In this document: in pieces, positions 52,800 to 63,821 of the stretch
How positions within the stretch are numbered: the first letter of the stretch is position 1
How the letters are laid out: each line of letters starts with the position of its first letter
Assembly (NCBI GenBank): GCA_029449235.1
Contig: JANATG010000001.1
Span: 2,852,001 to 2,916,000 of the forward strand
Direction: 5' to 3'
Origin: Linnemannia schmuckeri
Lineage: Eukaryota; Mortierellomycota; Mortierellomycetes; Mortierellales; Mortierellaceae
Length of the DNA: 64,000 bases
Notes under the pieces: generated by a model
What the model saw: only the letters and a program-made list of their open reading frames with translations
Told to the model about the DNA's origin: nothing
Database searches by the model: none
Position numbers and translations under genes: made by a program

Positions 52800-55700
52800 T
52801 TAATCATTAAAGACCGAAAAGTCGATGTTGCGACGTGTCCTATGGTGATTGCTGGTGGGCGAAGAGATGAACTTTGATACAAGGTGCGGCTGAGCTATAG
52901 ACCTTGGTGTGGTCACCGCACCAGTGTCCAGAAGAATTCTCTTGTCATATTCCTCTTCAGTCGCATCGTCACTGTCCACGCCTCCACGACGTCGTTTGCC
53001 TGGAGACCCGAGAACATCCATGTCGCGTAGGCCACCACCTCCTCCTCCTCCACGCAACTGTGCCGCGAAAGAACGTCTTTGATGGATTTGATCGCGCCTG
53101 GTTGGTGTGGAAGGAATACGGTCGGTATCTGGATAACTGCCATCTCCAATGAACTGCAATGAGTGGTATCGGTGAAACCGAGTGCGTCTAGTGGGTGTTG
53201 AAGGGGTCCTTTGAGGGTCTTCCTGATTGAAGTTGCGACCTTGATGTCCAACAGGCGTAGAAGGCACAAAAGCGTCAGTGGAGACCGCCAGCAGGCCGGC
53301 TGAAGTTCTCGAAGGAGATATTTCTCGCTGCTTTTTGGGACTTTGCAAGCCCCAAGCGGTGATCTCCTCGACAGACTGGGTTGTACTCCCAAAACCTCCC
53401 CAGGAGGTTGTGCCCTTCCGAGAGAGGTATTGAGAAAGATCTCCACTGTCATCGTGATCATCGTTGTTGTCCTTGCCAGTCTGACTGAGAACAATACTGC
53501 TGCTGCTTGCGCCCAACTCAACTGCGTCTGCTTTTGAGAGCGGTCCTTTCCGCCGGAACATCTAATCACAAGAATGGAAAGACGCAGTCTTAGTGTCTGT
53601 TCTTTTGCACTCTGAAGTTTTCAGTACCCTACGCCACGAATCCTAAACTTACTTTTAACACCTCCTCACTTTCTTTATCGTGGTAAAACTTTTTCAGCTT
53701 CAGCTTTGCCAATTTTGGGGGACCATTCTCGTCCTCCACTAATTGACAAAATTATGTAGGTGTTAGTATGTCATAAGGCAAATCTGTGGCGACAGTGGCA
53801 AATCCTCAAATGAAGGACTTACTCTCATCAAGGATCGAATTCGCCGGATTGGACCGCTGCAAGGGTAGACGTGATTGTGGTTGTGAAGGCTGAGCAGTTA
53901 GACGCCCTTGTGAAAGCTGAGTAGTCGCACTCAAAGTAGACACTGAGGAGGAACTTGCTGAGGTCTTCATCCCATTTCGGCCTTTCACAACGCCGCGTGA
54001 CATAGCTACTTGGCGATTCCTGAAGATCGAGTCTAAAGCGCTCCTGGCAGGGTTGTCAGAAGTAGACTGGCGGCTCATTGGGAATCCGTGCTTGGGTGCC
54101 ACCACTTCATCCTTGGGGGTTTTTACTGAACTGGAGCTCAGGGGCCCGTCAGTCCCAGTCTGCGTAGCAGCGGAGAGGTCCAAACGATTAGGCTTTTGCA
54201 AAACGCCCATTGAGACAGACCTGTGTAAGCCAGCTCTCTTGGAGCCTCGGGATGGCCGTGGCGACTTCAAAAGACTAGTTTCGACGCCACACTTAACCGA
54301 AAGCTTCTCGACCACCTTTGGCAGCGCTGGTCCATAGTATCGCGCCACAGCCCGGATGAAGAACTTTTTCGCCGGATCCAAGTCCTTGCTCCGAGGGGTC
54401 TGAGGACTCAAGAATCCTGGCGCCGGGCGATCTTCGATCACAGCTGAAATGCAGAGTTCGTCCATGAAATGGTTTGTCGTTTTAAGTGCGCCAGGATCCT
54501 TTTTGAACGGCCTGTTTTCCTCTAGGCCATACTTGCTGATCAACAGCAGAACATGGAGGTTCTGTACAATTTGGATCTGAGTACTATAAAAGGAAGGATT
54601 GCAGATCTCGGGTGAGTCGCTATGCACGCGTCAGCATGAAGCATGACAGTATTTGTGGGGCAGCAAGTAAAAACACATACTCTTTGGTTTTCAGCTTTCT
54701 CACAAACATGCGGACATCGTTATCCTTGACGCTAGTGTTGACTCTGGCCTTCCATGCATCTAACTCTGGTCGCTCGTCCTGAAGGATAATGTAGCGGTCC
54801 TGAGTCCTTGTGTCTGCCGACTTGCCAATGTTCAGCTCCTTGTCGATCTGTTTGTACTTGGACCCCAATTTGGAGGGCCAGATCCTCAAAAACTCAATCA
54901 TAAACGCTACCAACTTCTGTTGAGCTTCTTTCAGCGGGACCGACAGCTTAGCGGCTAGAACTGTGATCTCCTTGCTGGCAGCATTTAAACGCTTGACATA
55001 ATCCACTACCGTATACTATAAAAGTTGAATTAAGTAAGCACCTTAGGGTCTTGTGGATGAAGTTTTCCTTTGACAAGGCGCAATTAATTAAATTATGTTA
55101 AAAAAAAACTTACGTCGTTGTTATACAAATGCTTGATATAAGCTCTGCGAATGCCCAGGCAAAGATCATCAATCGAGTCCACGGGCTCCAACCCGACCGC
55201 CATATGGTCATCCATACTAACTGTATCTCCTGGAAGCGGCTTCGATGGCGTTGGTCTACAATGTCGAGTGATGAAGGAGTTGTAAGTACTTGTCCAGTTA
55301 CACCAATTCCGTAACTGCATTTCGAATCGCAGGCGGATTCGGAAGTGTCTTACTTTGATTCGGTGACAACGGGCGTGGTTTCCTGAGGCAGCTTAAAAAT
55401 TTCGGCAATATCGACAGGCATCTCTTCCAAACGGTATGGCATCCTGGATCGTTGGCGACTTTTTTGTTGATCCACAAACGCTCCAATGGCCCCCAAGGAC
55501 TTTTCCAACATGGCCATACTGAACGGTCGTGTCGAGCTCTTATTAACACTCTTGCTCAATGGAGCATTTTCCAGATACGAAAAGTCTTTCAAAATGTGCA
55601 TAGTTCCGCTCCCGTGAGCCCCGGAATACAGCAACGCCTGGACCTGCTGCCTTCCTTGATATCCTTCTGAAATTCTGTCCGTTTGTTCATCCTCTGCACT

Positions 55701-57352
55701 CGCACTGAGAAGCGTGATCCGGATGAGAAGGGCGTCGTTTTTGGAGCCCAAGGACCGAAGAAGGTAAAGAGCACGCTCACATGACATATTTTTGCTGTCC
55801 CGTGGGAAACACAGCATAGTGTGAGATACTCTGACTGAGTGCAAGTAAGAGCTCAAGGATGTCGTTGGGATCCGCTTGACAACGTGCATCGAGACAATTT
55901 TGTCCGCGAACGAATTATCCAGATCCGAGAACGCCAAAGGCGTGGAGATGTCAAGCGAGCATATGACTAGCGAATAGTGGAAGAAAGTAGTAATTGTCAG
56001 TTATTTAGGTTCTTATTTGGGTCAAAAAATACCATGGAAACACAACCCTTAACTGAGCAACTTACACTGAAGTGTGTCGGTACACAAGAGTTCACCAGAC
56101 CACATCACTTTAACCGGGCGCGATTCCAGAGAAGATATACTGGGCATGGATGGAATTGCTTGCCAACTCTCCTTACTCATGGTCACGCCCAAGCCAGGGC
56201 TGATCTGCAAGGACCGATAGGTCTGGAAAATGGTGGCAAACGAATAAATATCCTTCGATCCTGCGGCTTCTGAAAGGATGGTCTGTGGTATGATATGACC
56301 ACCGAAAGCCCTCATAATCAACTCTAAGGTCGAGCGAATGAGCAATGTTGCCGAGACCCTTGTCTGTGCCTACAACAGGGAGTGTCCATATTACAATCAG
56401 TATCACATATGATATCTTTTTGCTGGATGGAATACGAACGTCTGACTCCAATCTATACCTTGCCAGAGCTGGCATCACCATGATTGGTGTTGGTGTCAAT
56501 CCAACTCAGACTTGTTCGTTGATCTAGAAAGCGGTCCCATAGCTGCTGTTCGAAAAACGTGTCCTTGATACCTTTGAGGACATCCAGAATATCGGTCTTT
56601 CGAGGTCCGAGCAAGTTAGTGTCGTTGTGCTTCTTGCCGTCTAGAAAAAATGTCGTCTCTGACCACGATTGCGGCAACGGCGATATCACGTAGATGTAGT
56701 TCCTGATGTTGAGAGGCGGAAAGTGCTTTTGAAGCGACTGGGAACGCGCAAGAGTGGCGGAAGGTTTCATGGGCGACTGGTACGAGGCAATGTCGAGTCC
56801 AAAGTCAGCAAGAGAGTGAACGAGCTGGCGCCTCAGATTGTAGCATGGCGAACTGTGGCCGATTGTTCCAATCTTGCTCGTCGCAGCGGCTGAAGTTGAC
56901 GATGATGCAGCTTCGCTCGCGACGATCTTGGTGTATTCTTGGACACAGTCCTCAATGGTCTGTATATCCATGCTCCGGGGCATCCTTTTGCTGACAAGGC
57001 CAATTTCCTGAGTTCCACGCGAGTTGAAGAAGGTGAAGGTCCACTGAAACTTTGGATCCATGCTGCACTGAAAGTAGAGCAGAATTCGAACGAGCGAGCG
57101 TTTGAGCAGGGTTACTGCCCGCCTGGCCTGAATTGTAGAGGAAATGGAGGAGGAGCCGTTGGCGACATGAGGGAGATGGGTGTCGATGATGAAGACGACG
57201 TTTATGGGAGTCTTTCCTGAGGATCCGGCCAGCGCGGATGAGGAAGAGGAAAGTGCGCCCAGGGGTAGAGGCAGCATTAGGACATTCGAACAGTAAGGAG
57301 GTCGAGGCGAGTCGAGGCGTGGTGGGTTCGTCCTGGTATAGACAAAAGGCAA
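52800..57352 (-). CDS. Treslin/Sld3-like DNA replication initiation factor
   Basis: Eight exons (57352-56459, 56369-56066, 55966-55354, 55255-55114, 55015-54681, 54619-53823, 53738-53653, 53561-52800) give 1,310 residues with consistent GT/AG borders and phases. Residues 1-300 look like the Treslin N-terminal vWA-like domain (PINVVFIIDTHLPH, FQWTFTFFNSRGTQE). Residues about 650-860 look like the Sld3/Treslin Cdc45-binding region (LKEAQQKLVAFMIEFLRIWP, YSTQIQIVQNLHVLLLISKY, FFIRAVARYYGPALPKVVEK). The C-terminal 250 residues are disordered and contain CDK-type sites: SPKK at 1131-1134 and two identical PSTPTRR motifs with Thr1179 and Thr1209. Treslin/Sld3 loads Cdc45 onto Mcm2-7 after CDK-dependent binding to TopBP1/Dpb11. 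Divergently paired with the STB6-like gene. Confidence 0.75.
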
Positions 57353-57763
57353 AGAGGAGTCGTCTGAGACTCCTGGAAAGACGCAAAAAAAAGGGCGGAA
57401 ACAAACAACAAAATCTGTGAGGACTATGATCAGAGCGAGAATGTGACTACTTCATTTCGCGCTTTGTCATTTTAGTGTGTGACAAAAGTGTAAGGCTTTT
57501 TCGCCCAACTCACGTTGCTTCTTTCATCCTTTGTCCTCTACCTCCTCTCTCCCTCCCTCCAGCTCTCTCTCCCCCTCTCTCCCTTCCTCTCTCTTTCTTT
57601 TGCTCCCTCCACTGCTACTCTCCCACCTCCTCCTCCTTCTCTCTCTCTCCTCTTCTGCTGGCACTTCATCAGTGACAACAAACACACACACAAACTACAG
57701 GCTCAGAGCTACTCCCAACTCCATTAACCCAACACAACCCAGCACAACCCAACGCAACCCAAC
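57353..57763. promoter_or_regulatory. Bidirectional promoter between Treslin-like and STB6-like genes
   Basis: The two start codons are 411 bp apart. A strong CT-rich tract lies at about 57530-57660. Four near-repeats of ACAACCCA, about 10 bp apart, run directly into the STB6-like ATG (about 57726-57763). No TATA box seen. Confidence 0.5.
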
Positions 57764-60700
57764 ATGCCATTCACACCTGGAAGCTACGTATTCTGCGAAA
57801 GACGGCGCATCAGCGACATCTGCAACGACGTAGAAGGCATTCGCATTGACCACGAGGAGGCTATCCTTGAAGGTTATCAAATATACCTTGTAGAGCAATG
57901 GTAACACCCTAGCAACGTCTCACCAACAACAAATGAATAAAAACACACATTTCGAGACCGTAGGTAGAAGACAAAGGCACAAGGTTTAACCAACACCTTA
58001 TTACTCCTACAGGGCTATAGAGAGAAACCGTGAAGTCGCCACGGCAGTGTCCTTTACCGGCGATCCAGTTCACCAGGTACATAGAACTAGGGACAACAAC
58101 GTAAGAATGACATTCTTGCTAGAAGCAACTGCTGCTGACTGTCGTTCGTTAACAACTCATAGATCCTTGTCACCACTATTACGATTGAACATCCGAACGT
58201 CAGTTGCCCAAGACTGGAAAAAGTGTTTGAAAAGCTAAGGAAGGAAGGAGCAAAACCAAAGGAGGCAAGTCAATTGATTTAAACAACTTTTGTTTGGTGC
58301 CAGTGTGAAAACAGGTAGCAGAAAAGTCTTAAGGACTAATTGTCGCTGGTGTGGTATCTTACTCATGGCCTTTTTTAGACGCCATATGGCCAGCTCTTTG
58401 TCACCAATCTCAGCTTGTTCACTTCGACGCTAAACATCGTCCTGGTGCCGAAGCAAGGAGATTTTGATTACTATCAACAGCGATTTTACTTGAATCTAAA
58501 CCTCAGGAGGATGGGATGCAGTGGCAGAAGTGCGCTCACATCCAAGTCACCAAGGTACCTTTCTTTTTCATCTATCGCTATCTCTTTCAACAGTCGATTG
58601 TTTGAACGGATCAAACTATGCAGAAGGCTGACATGTTGTTTCTCCCTCTGATTATATGTCTAGCGATGCACAGCGGGAAAAGTTCAATCAGCTCTACAAG
58701 ATTTCGGACTCTACGGACTTTGAAGTCACTGTGCTGCGACTGGTTGTGCTGGTGCAGAATTGCTTGCACATCTTTGGGCTGTTCAATCTCCTAGACGTGG
58801 ATGGGCTGTTGTGTAATGCCACAGAGAAGGGTCTGGAAGTATATTACGACACATTCCTCAAAACATCATTTCAGGTACGCAACTTGAAATGGACCTTCGC
58901 GCCATTCTACTCTCGTCTCGGAGCGCGCCATACTCTTATATTTACTTTCTAAACATACTCTTCGTCCTTCTTTAGAAATTCTCTACGCCAGATAACGTAC
59001 TCGATCCAAATGTACTCGCGGGAATGTTCAGCAAACTGTCCAACGTCAGAGGAAAACTCCAGCACCTTGTTAACAACGTATGGATCCAACATCACCTACA
59101 ATTCACAGTTTTGATAGTCATAGAGACGTATTTTTCCGTGTGCTCACCACCATCGATGCTTTTCTCCTTTCTCGTTCTCAACAGGTGCCCAAAGACCCGT
59201 TTGCTGAGCCTGTAGCTTTTCTCAACGCTGTCAAGACATTTCAGGTATGAATGCAGATATAGTCGCTCAAGTAACAATTCCAAGCTCAGGACGAAGTCTT
59301 TAAAATGCATCGTTAACCATTACTTCTTGAAACGCGCTAGATAAAAAAACCGGACCTGAAGGCGTGCTTTTTGGACGCCAAAACAGTGGAGGCGATATCA
59401 GCGGCGTATCAGTCATCGTTTAACCCTCAGGGCCTCAAGGTGCACAAGGTCCTAAAGTCCAAGATTGAGGATTTTTCAGGAATGACAGCAGTCAACCCAG
59501 AGGGCGAAACGACAGATCTGGAAGTATTTGCAAAACACATCACCACGGACTCACTAAAACAGGTCTGGAAGGGCAAGACGAAGCAGAAAACGGACGTGGC
59601 CGACGCACTAGCAAATGGAGACTGGCTGACTGGAGGAAAAGAGCTTGGCAAAAGTTTGGTTCGCGGTCTTGCCAAAACCGTAAGTCTAAATACTAATGAG
59701 ATGACTTTCGCAGGACTGTCAACCATTTGCCACTGTTTGGCTGTTGTTAACACCGACTATATTTTCATTCGCATACTAGACGAGAGACACAAAGAACGCT
59801 TCGCAATCGCTGAAGAGTATTGCAGGGTAAAGATGTTATCTTATCACGAATTAGTTGATGAACCCGACTATACAGTGAGTCTTACATCAAGCTGTAATTT
59901 GCTATCATTACTATAGGGGCAAGAACCGACAGTCTCTGTTAATCCCAAAAGGCAAGCAAGGGAATGCATTAGCCAATATTAAAGAAGGAACCTACACCGA
60001 AGACACACTCGTCCCATCCTGGCCACAGGATCGTAAGTCTTGTTGCGCTCCTAATTTGGTGTCTTTATGAGCCTGGTTGGAGCTTTATCACGGCACTAAC
60101 ACTTATATCACTCCTCATACAAACTAGACACAAGCCCAAAATCGGACGACGAAAAGAACGAAGGATGCGAGTCGGATGAAGGGGTATCTACCGTTGTCCA
60201 ACAGTCTACAACCAACCTTACTGCAGCACCAGAAGAGGAAAGCAGCCTCGCAGCTATCGGCGAATCCTCACAGCAGGCCGCCTCAGTTGCAATCATGCCA
60301 TCCCTCGATACCCTCAACTCGCTCTTTTTACAAAAACCAGAACCGCGCGGTCAACCAGAGATTGTTGCATTCTATCTGGACAAGAAGAACCATCCTCCAG
60401 GGAGGAAGAGATCAACGTCAATGTCGGGCTTGGGTGGGCAAGAGAGGCTTCTGGGCTACCGAGCTGAGGGTGCGAGGAGTATAGGTGGTATCCCAGGGAT
60501 CACAATTGGTTCGTATAGGAAGATTGTCAAACATCCAGCTTACAGGAAGCGATCTCAATCGTACTCGTGCGTAGACTGCAAGGACTCTAACCTCAAACCA
60601 CTGAAGGGGTAATCTTTTATAGCTATGGCTATAGTCTATGGGGCGTTGGTTTATCGATCTTCGGTTTTTATGGTTACTGATAATTTTTTTCATTTCATTG

Positions 60701-61872
60701 TTCTAGCGTTGTGGTAGAGTGTGACACGCAGAGTTACTACTCGTACCAGTTGTTGAAAGAAAAGGAGGAAACCCTGAAGAGTGTGTTCAACAGGATGCAG
60801 GTACGAGAGAGATAATCTGTCTTATCAGTTTGCCTTCTGTGCAAGGTAAATGAGCTTGATCTAACATCACCCTGTTATTTTGCGGTTTGATAGGCAATGG
60901 AGAAAGAGTTCACTACGCAACTGGACTCTCTAAAGGCTATCCTTGCTGATCGTGGAAAACAGTTTGAGGTATGAAAAAAGTGGTGAAATCTAATTGCTCA
61001 CGTTTAAACCTTGAATCCAGCCATGCATTTGCTGAAATTTTATTTTTATCTCTTTTTCATGCTTATCTGGTCAAAAGGAGATTGAACATGAAGCTGCAGG
61101 GATTTTGGCAGAACGGCGTGATCTATTGGCGGAAGTGCGGGAGAAGGAGCACGCAACTCAGCGCTCTGTGTATCATCTCGAAGGCATGGTCGGCAAGTTA
61201 GTCGAGATGCGCGATTTCACTGGAGCGTTCTTCAACAAGATATCTTATCTTGATACCAAGCTGCCAGTATCGCAGAGGCGACTGGCATTGTGGATGGATA
61301 AGCTGCAGGCGCTTCAGTCACAATGGTTTCGGACAATTGGCCGGTATATGGTGGTCTATGCACCAAGTGGTATCAGGAGTCGGTTTGTTGATTGGGAGCG
61401 AGACGTTCAGATTGCAGCGATGAAAGCTCGGGAGCTGCGGGGAGAGGTGGGCGATGTTCAGCTTGGCGGAGCGCCTTCTTCCTCTTCGACTGTCTCCACA
61501 ACTGCCACGAGCGCATCCACGGCAGGCTCTTCTATCACAGCTGAGACAAGCCCAATAGTTGGTACGTCAACAGCACGGTCCATGTCCATGTCGTCTGCAG
61601 CAAGCTCGGCTCCACTGGGATTGTTCTCCCGCAGCGGGTTGAAAAGGGCGACTGGCGATGGCCCCGGTGGAGGATCGTCGTACATGGTCACACCCCAATC
61701 GCTCAAGACTGAAGGCAAGGATTCTGAGAAGGATGTGCGACAGTTCCTTCAGCGGAGAGCGACGGACTGTGAGGGTCTCTATGGGATCGAAGAACAGGAC
61801 AGCACGGCCGAGCCTCCCATGTCGACCCTCTCTCGGTCAGAGATTGAACCCATCCATTCTTCGCGGCATTGA
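57764..61872 (+). CDS. STB6-like (Sin3-binding protein family) protein, fourteen exons
   Basis: Exons 57764-57900, 58013-58076, 58163-58264, 58379-58554, 58664-58874, 58976-59077, 59185-59244, 59341-59679, 59780-59826, 59917-60032, 60128-60608, 60707-60800, 60894-60968 and 61078-61872 give 932 residues. The N-terminal block (EGYQIYLVEQW, FTGDPVHQV, TPYGQLFVTNLSLF, LRRMGCSGRSALTSKSPSDA, HIFGLFNLLDVDGLLCNATE) matches what I know of the Stb2/Stb6 N-terminal domain. A coiled coil lies at about 620-720 (LLKEKEETLKSVFNRMQ, LAERRDLLAEVREKEH) and the tail is Ser/Thr-rich. Yeast Stb2/Stb6 were found as Sin3 interactors; the molecular role is unclear. Intron 3 has a GC donor (AG then GCAAGT); all others are GT-AG. 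Confidence 0.8.
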
Positions 61873-62635
61873 GTCATGATAAAATGAAAGAAAAGGACAA
61901 GTTCCTTTATTTGTCCATCCTCTGCAGGATTGGATCATGCTGTGTTTTGCATTTCCTGTTATCGAAAAACCTGGGGAGTGCTTGAAGTGTGGAGAGCAAT
62001 TGCAATGACAGGGCTCGTCCTACAGTCAATAGTAGTCATAAGTAAGTGCTCCAAAGGTGTTTTTCACAGGCGTTGTTCTGTTCAAATTACTTTTTTATCA
62101 AGTTGAGAGGAGGATGAGAGAGGTTCACCAGGTTGGAGAATCTTGATGCCGAATAGATGTGTTTTGATTTGCATGTGGCAGTCCCTCCAATGATGAAGGA
62201 GAAAAGCTTTTCCAGACAAACGAAAGACTTTTTTTTTTTACCCCGCTCATGATGATAGGAGAGGAGGTCGAAAAGGACAGCTTGAAGTGTTTGCTAATTT
62301 TGTTTCTAAAAAGGGTTTGCGAGACCCGACAACGAGCTTTTCTTCAATCAAAGATGAAAGAAGGTTTCAAGTTAAAAGAAAAGTAAAGAATGGTTCAGGA
62401 AAAAAGTAGGGTCGGTGCACAGTGTGCCTGTAACACAGTGCACACCTGTGATAAGCCCCTTTTTGCCGGTAACGTCCAATTTTGGACGATGCGATGTGAG
62501 ACTTTTTTTTTCGTATTTACGATTTTCATCGGAAGAGGACGGTCGGGGTGTGCGACAGACAAGGCCGATTCTACCGGGGTTCGAATCTCAGGGGAGCACA
62601 AATGAAGAATTTTTTTCTTTAGCAGTGCACCTTGT

Positions 62636-62652
62636 ATTGGGCTTGGCCCAAT
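62636..62652. promoter_or_regulatory. CCAAT-box palindrome
   Basis: ATTGGGC, three bases, then GCCCAAT: a perfect 7-bp inverted repeat giving a CCAAT box on each strand, 172 bp before the ATG at 62824. It could bind a HAP/NF-Y-type complex. Confidence 0.5.
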
Positions 62653-62728
62653 CTTTCATTTAAAAACCAGGTATCATCATTCCTCACTTTTTCATTTTTT
62701 TTTTTCACCAACTTCTTTCCTCTCACTT

Positions 62729-62774
62729 CAACAACAACAACAATAACAACAACAACAACAACAACAACAACAAC
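62729..62774 (+). repeat. CAA/AAC trinucleotide microsatellite in 5' leader
   Basis: About fifteen CAA units with one TAA variant, ending about 50 bp before the ATG at 62824. The open frame extends through it as poly-Thr, but I take the later ATG as start. Confidence 0.85.
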
Positions 62775-62823
62775 TGCATACTCACGCAACCACCACACAC
62801 ACATACATACAAAGATAATAGCA

Positions 62824-63666
62824 ATGCTCAGCTATACAATGTACACAACCATCGACCCCACAACGGTCTCTCCCATGGTCAACGTCGAAGAACGAGGCCG
62901 TCGTCTCCATACCTCCAACAACGTCACCTCCTCCTCACCCTCATCCTCAACCTACGCCTCAGACGAAGAAGACGACCATATCGAGCCTCTTAAATCCAAT
63001 AGCCGCCGCAACTCCATCCTCAACTTTTGCTATGGCCTCCCATCAAACTCCAACTCTCGATCCAACTCTCGAACCCGCTCTCGGTCCAGATCTCGTCCCA
63101 ACATCAAGGTCCAGGATGCCCCCGATGCCGCCGCTGTACTTTATTCGTTGGCTACAAGGGCTCCAATTACACCTTCGTCACCCAAGCAGAGTACCAACAA
63201 CTCTCGTCGCTCCTCAGTGGAGTTGAGGGAAGAGTATGCTGAGCTCCTAGAGGAACGGTCTCGTCCTTCGTCTCGTGTCAACTCTCGTGCGAACAGCCGT
63301 AGCAACAGCCGTATCAGGGAACCACACCACTCTCACTCGCGCGACCACGACAACATTCACCTCACCATCAACCATCTCAACTTCAAGGACGTCAACAAGA
63401 AGGAAAAGGACCACTGTGGAAGCGACTGTGCCACCTGCACGAACTGCAACACCATCAAGGATACTGTCCTAGAACTCGACGAGTCCAACACCCCAAGCAA
63501 GATCCAGAAGCCTCGTCGCAAGTCTCACGAGGTCACAGGACCTTATGATGCAGCAGTTGAAAGTAGCGAGGAGGAGTCCCAGAATGTCGATAATATTGTT
63601 CCTTCTGTTCCTGCGGATAGCATTGAGCGCAAGCTGGGCTTCGATATGAGCCTCCTGTCCTTCTAA
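62824..63666 (+). CDS. Ser/Arg-rich hypothetical protein with short Cys cluster
   Basis: An intronless frame of 280 residues (MLSYTMYTTIDPTT). It is mostly disordered, with Ser/Thr-rich and acidic patches and two Ser/Arg/Asn repeat zones (SNSRSNSRTRSRSRSRP; SRVNSRANSRSNSRIRE). A compact Cys motif CGSDCATCTNC lies near residue 200. An RRKS phosphorylation-like site and a conserved-looking hydrophobic end (ERKLGFDMSLLSF) follow. No domain recognised. Codon choice is C-rich and regular, supporting a real gene. The Cys cluster could bind metal, but it is short. Confidence 0.65.
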   Translation: MLSYTMYTTIDPTTVSPMVNVEERGRRLHTSNNVTSSSPSSSTYASDEEDDHIEPLKSNSRRNSILNFCYGLPSNSNSRSNSRTRSRSRSRPNIKVQDAPDAAAVLYSLATRAPITPSSPKQSTNNSRRSSVELREEYAELLEERSRPSSRVNSRANSRSNSRIREPHHSHSRDHDNIHLTINHLNFKDVNKKEKDHCGSDCATCTNCNTIKDTVLELDESNTPSKIQKPRRKSHEVTGPYDAAVESSEEESQNVDNIVPSVPADSIERKLGFDMSLLSF

Positions 63667-63821
63667 ACGACATATCCATCATACTCCTCACTCATTCATT
63701 CCTCCTTTTTTTTGTTACCCCCCATCCCAAACATGTAAAACACCTAATATACCAAACAATAAAACGATTATATGCATCTCAAGCACTTTAATAACTATGC
63801 TCCTTTTCTACATGCATTCTT
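63667..63821. other. Short convergent 3' region
   Basis: AATAAA at about 63759 fits a polyadenylation signal for the Ser/Arg-rich gene. Confidence 0.4.

Larger units (their letters stand above)
61873..62823. other. Intergenic region with promoter of the Ser/Arg-rich gene
   Basis: 3' region of the STB6-like gene, then promoter. It contains an imperfect inverted repeat (62414-62446), a tRNA-like B-box sequence (62578-62588) with no tRNA around it, a perfect CCAAT dyad (62636-62652) and a CAA microsatellite (about 62729-62774). Confidence 0.5.

Noticed and set aside
62578..62588. tRNA-like B-box (GGTTCGAATCT) followed by a T-run
   Set aside because: I tried to fold a tRNA around it: the acceptor stem has no 5' partner, the anticodon arm does not pair, and there is no A-box at the right distance.
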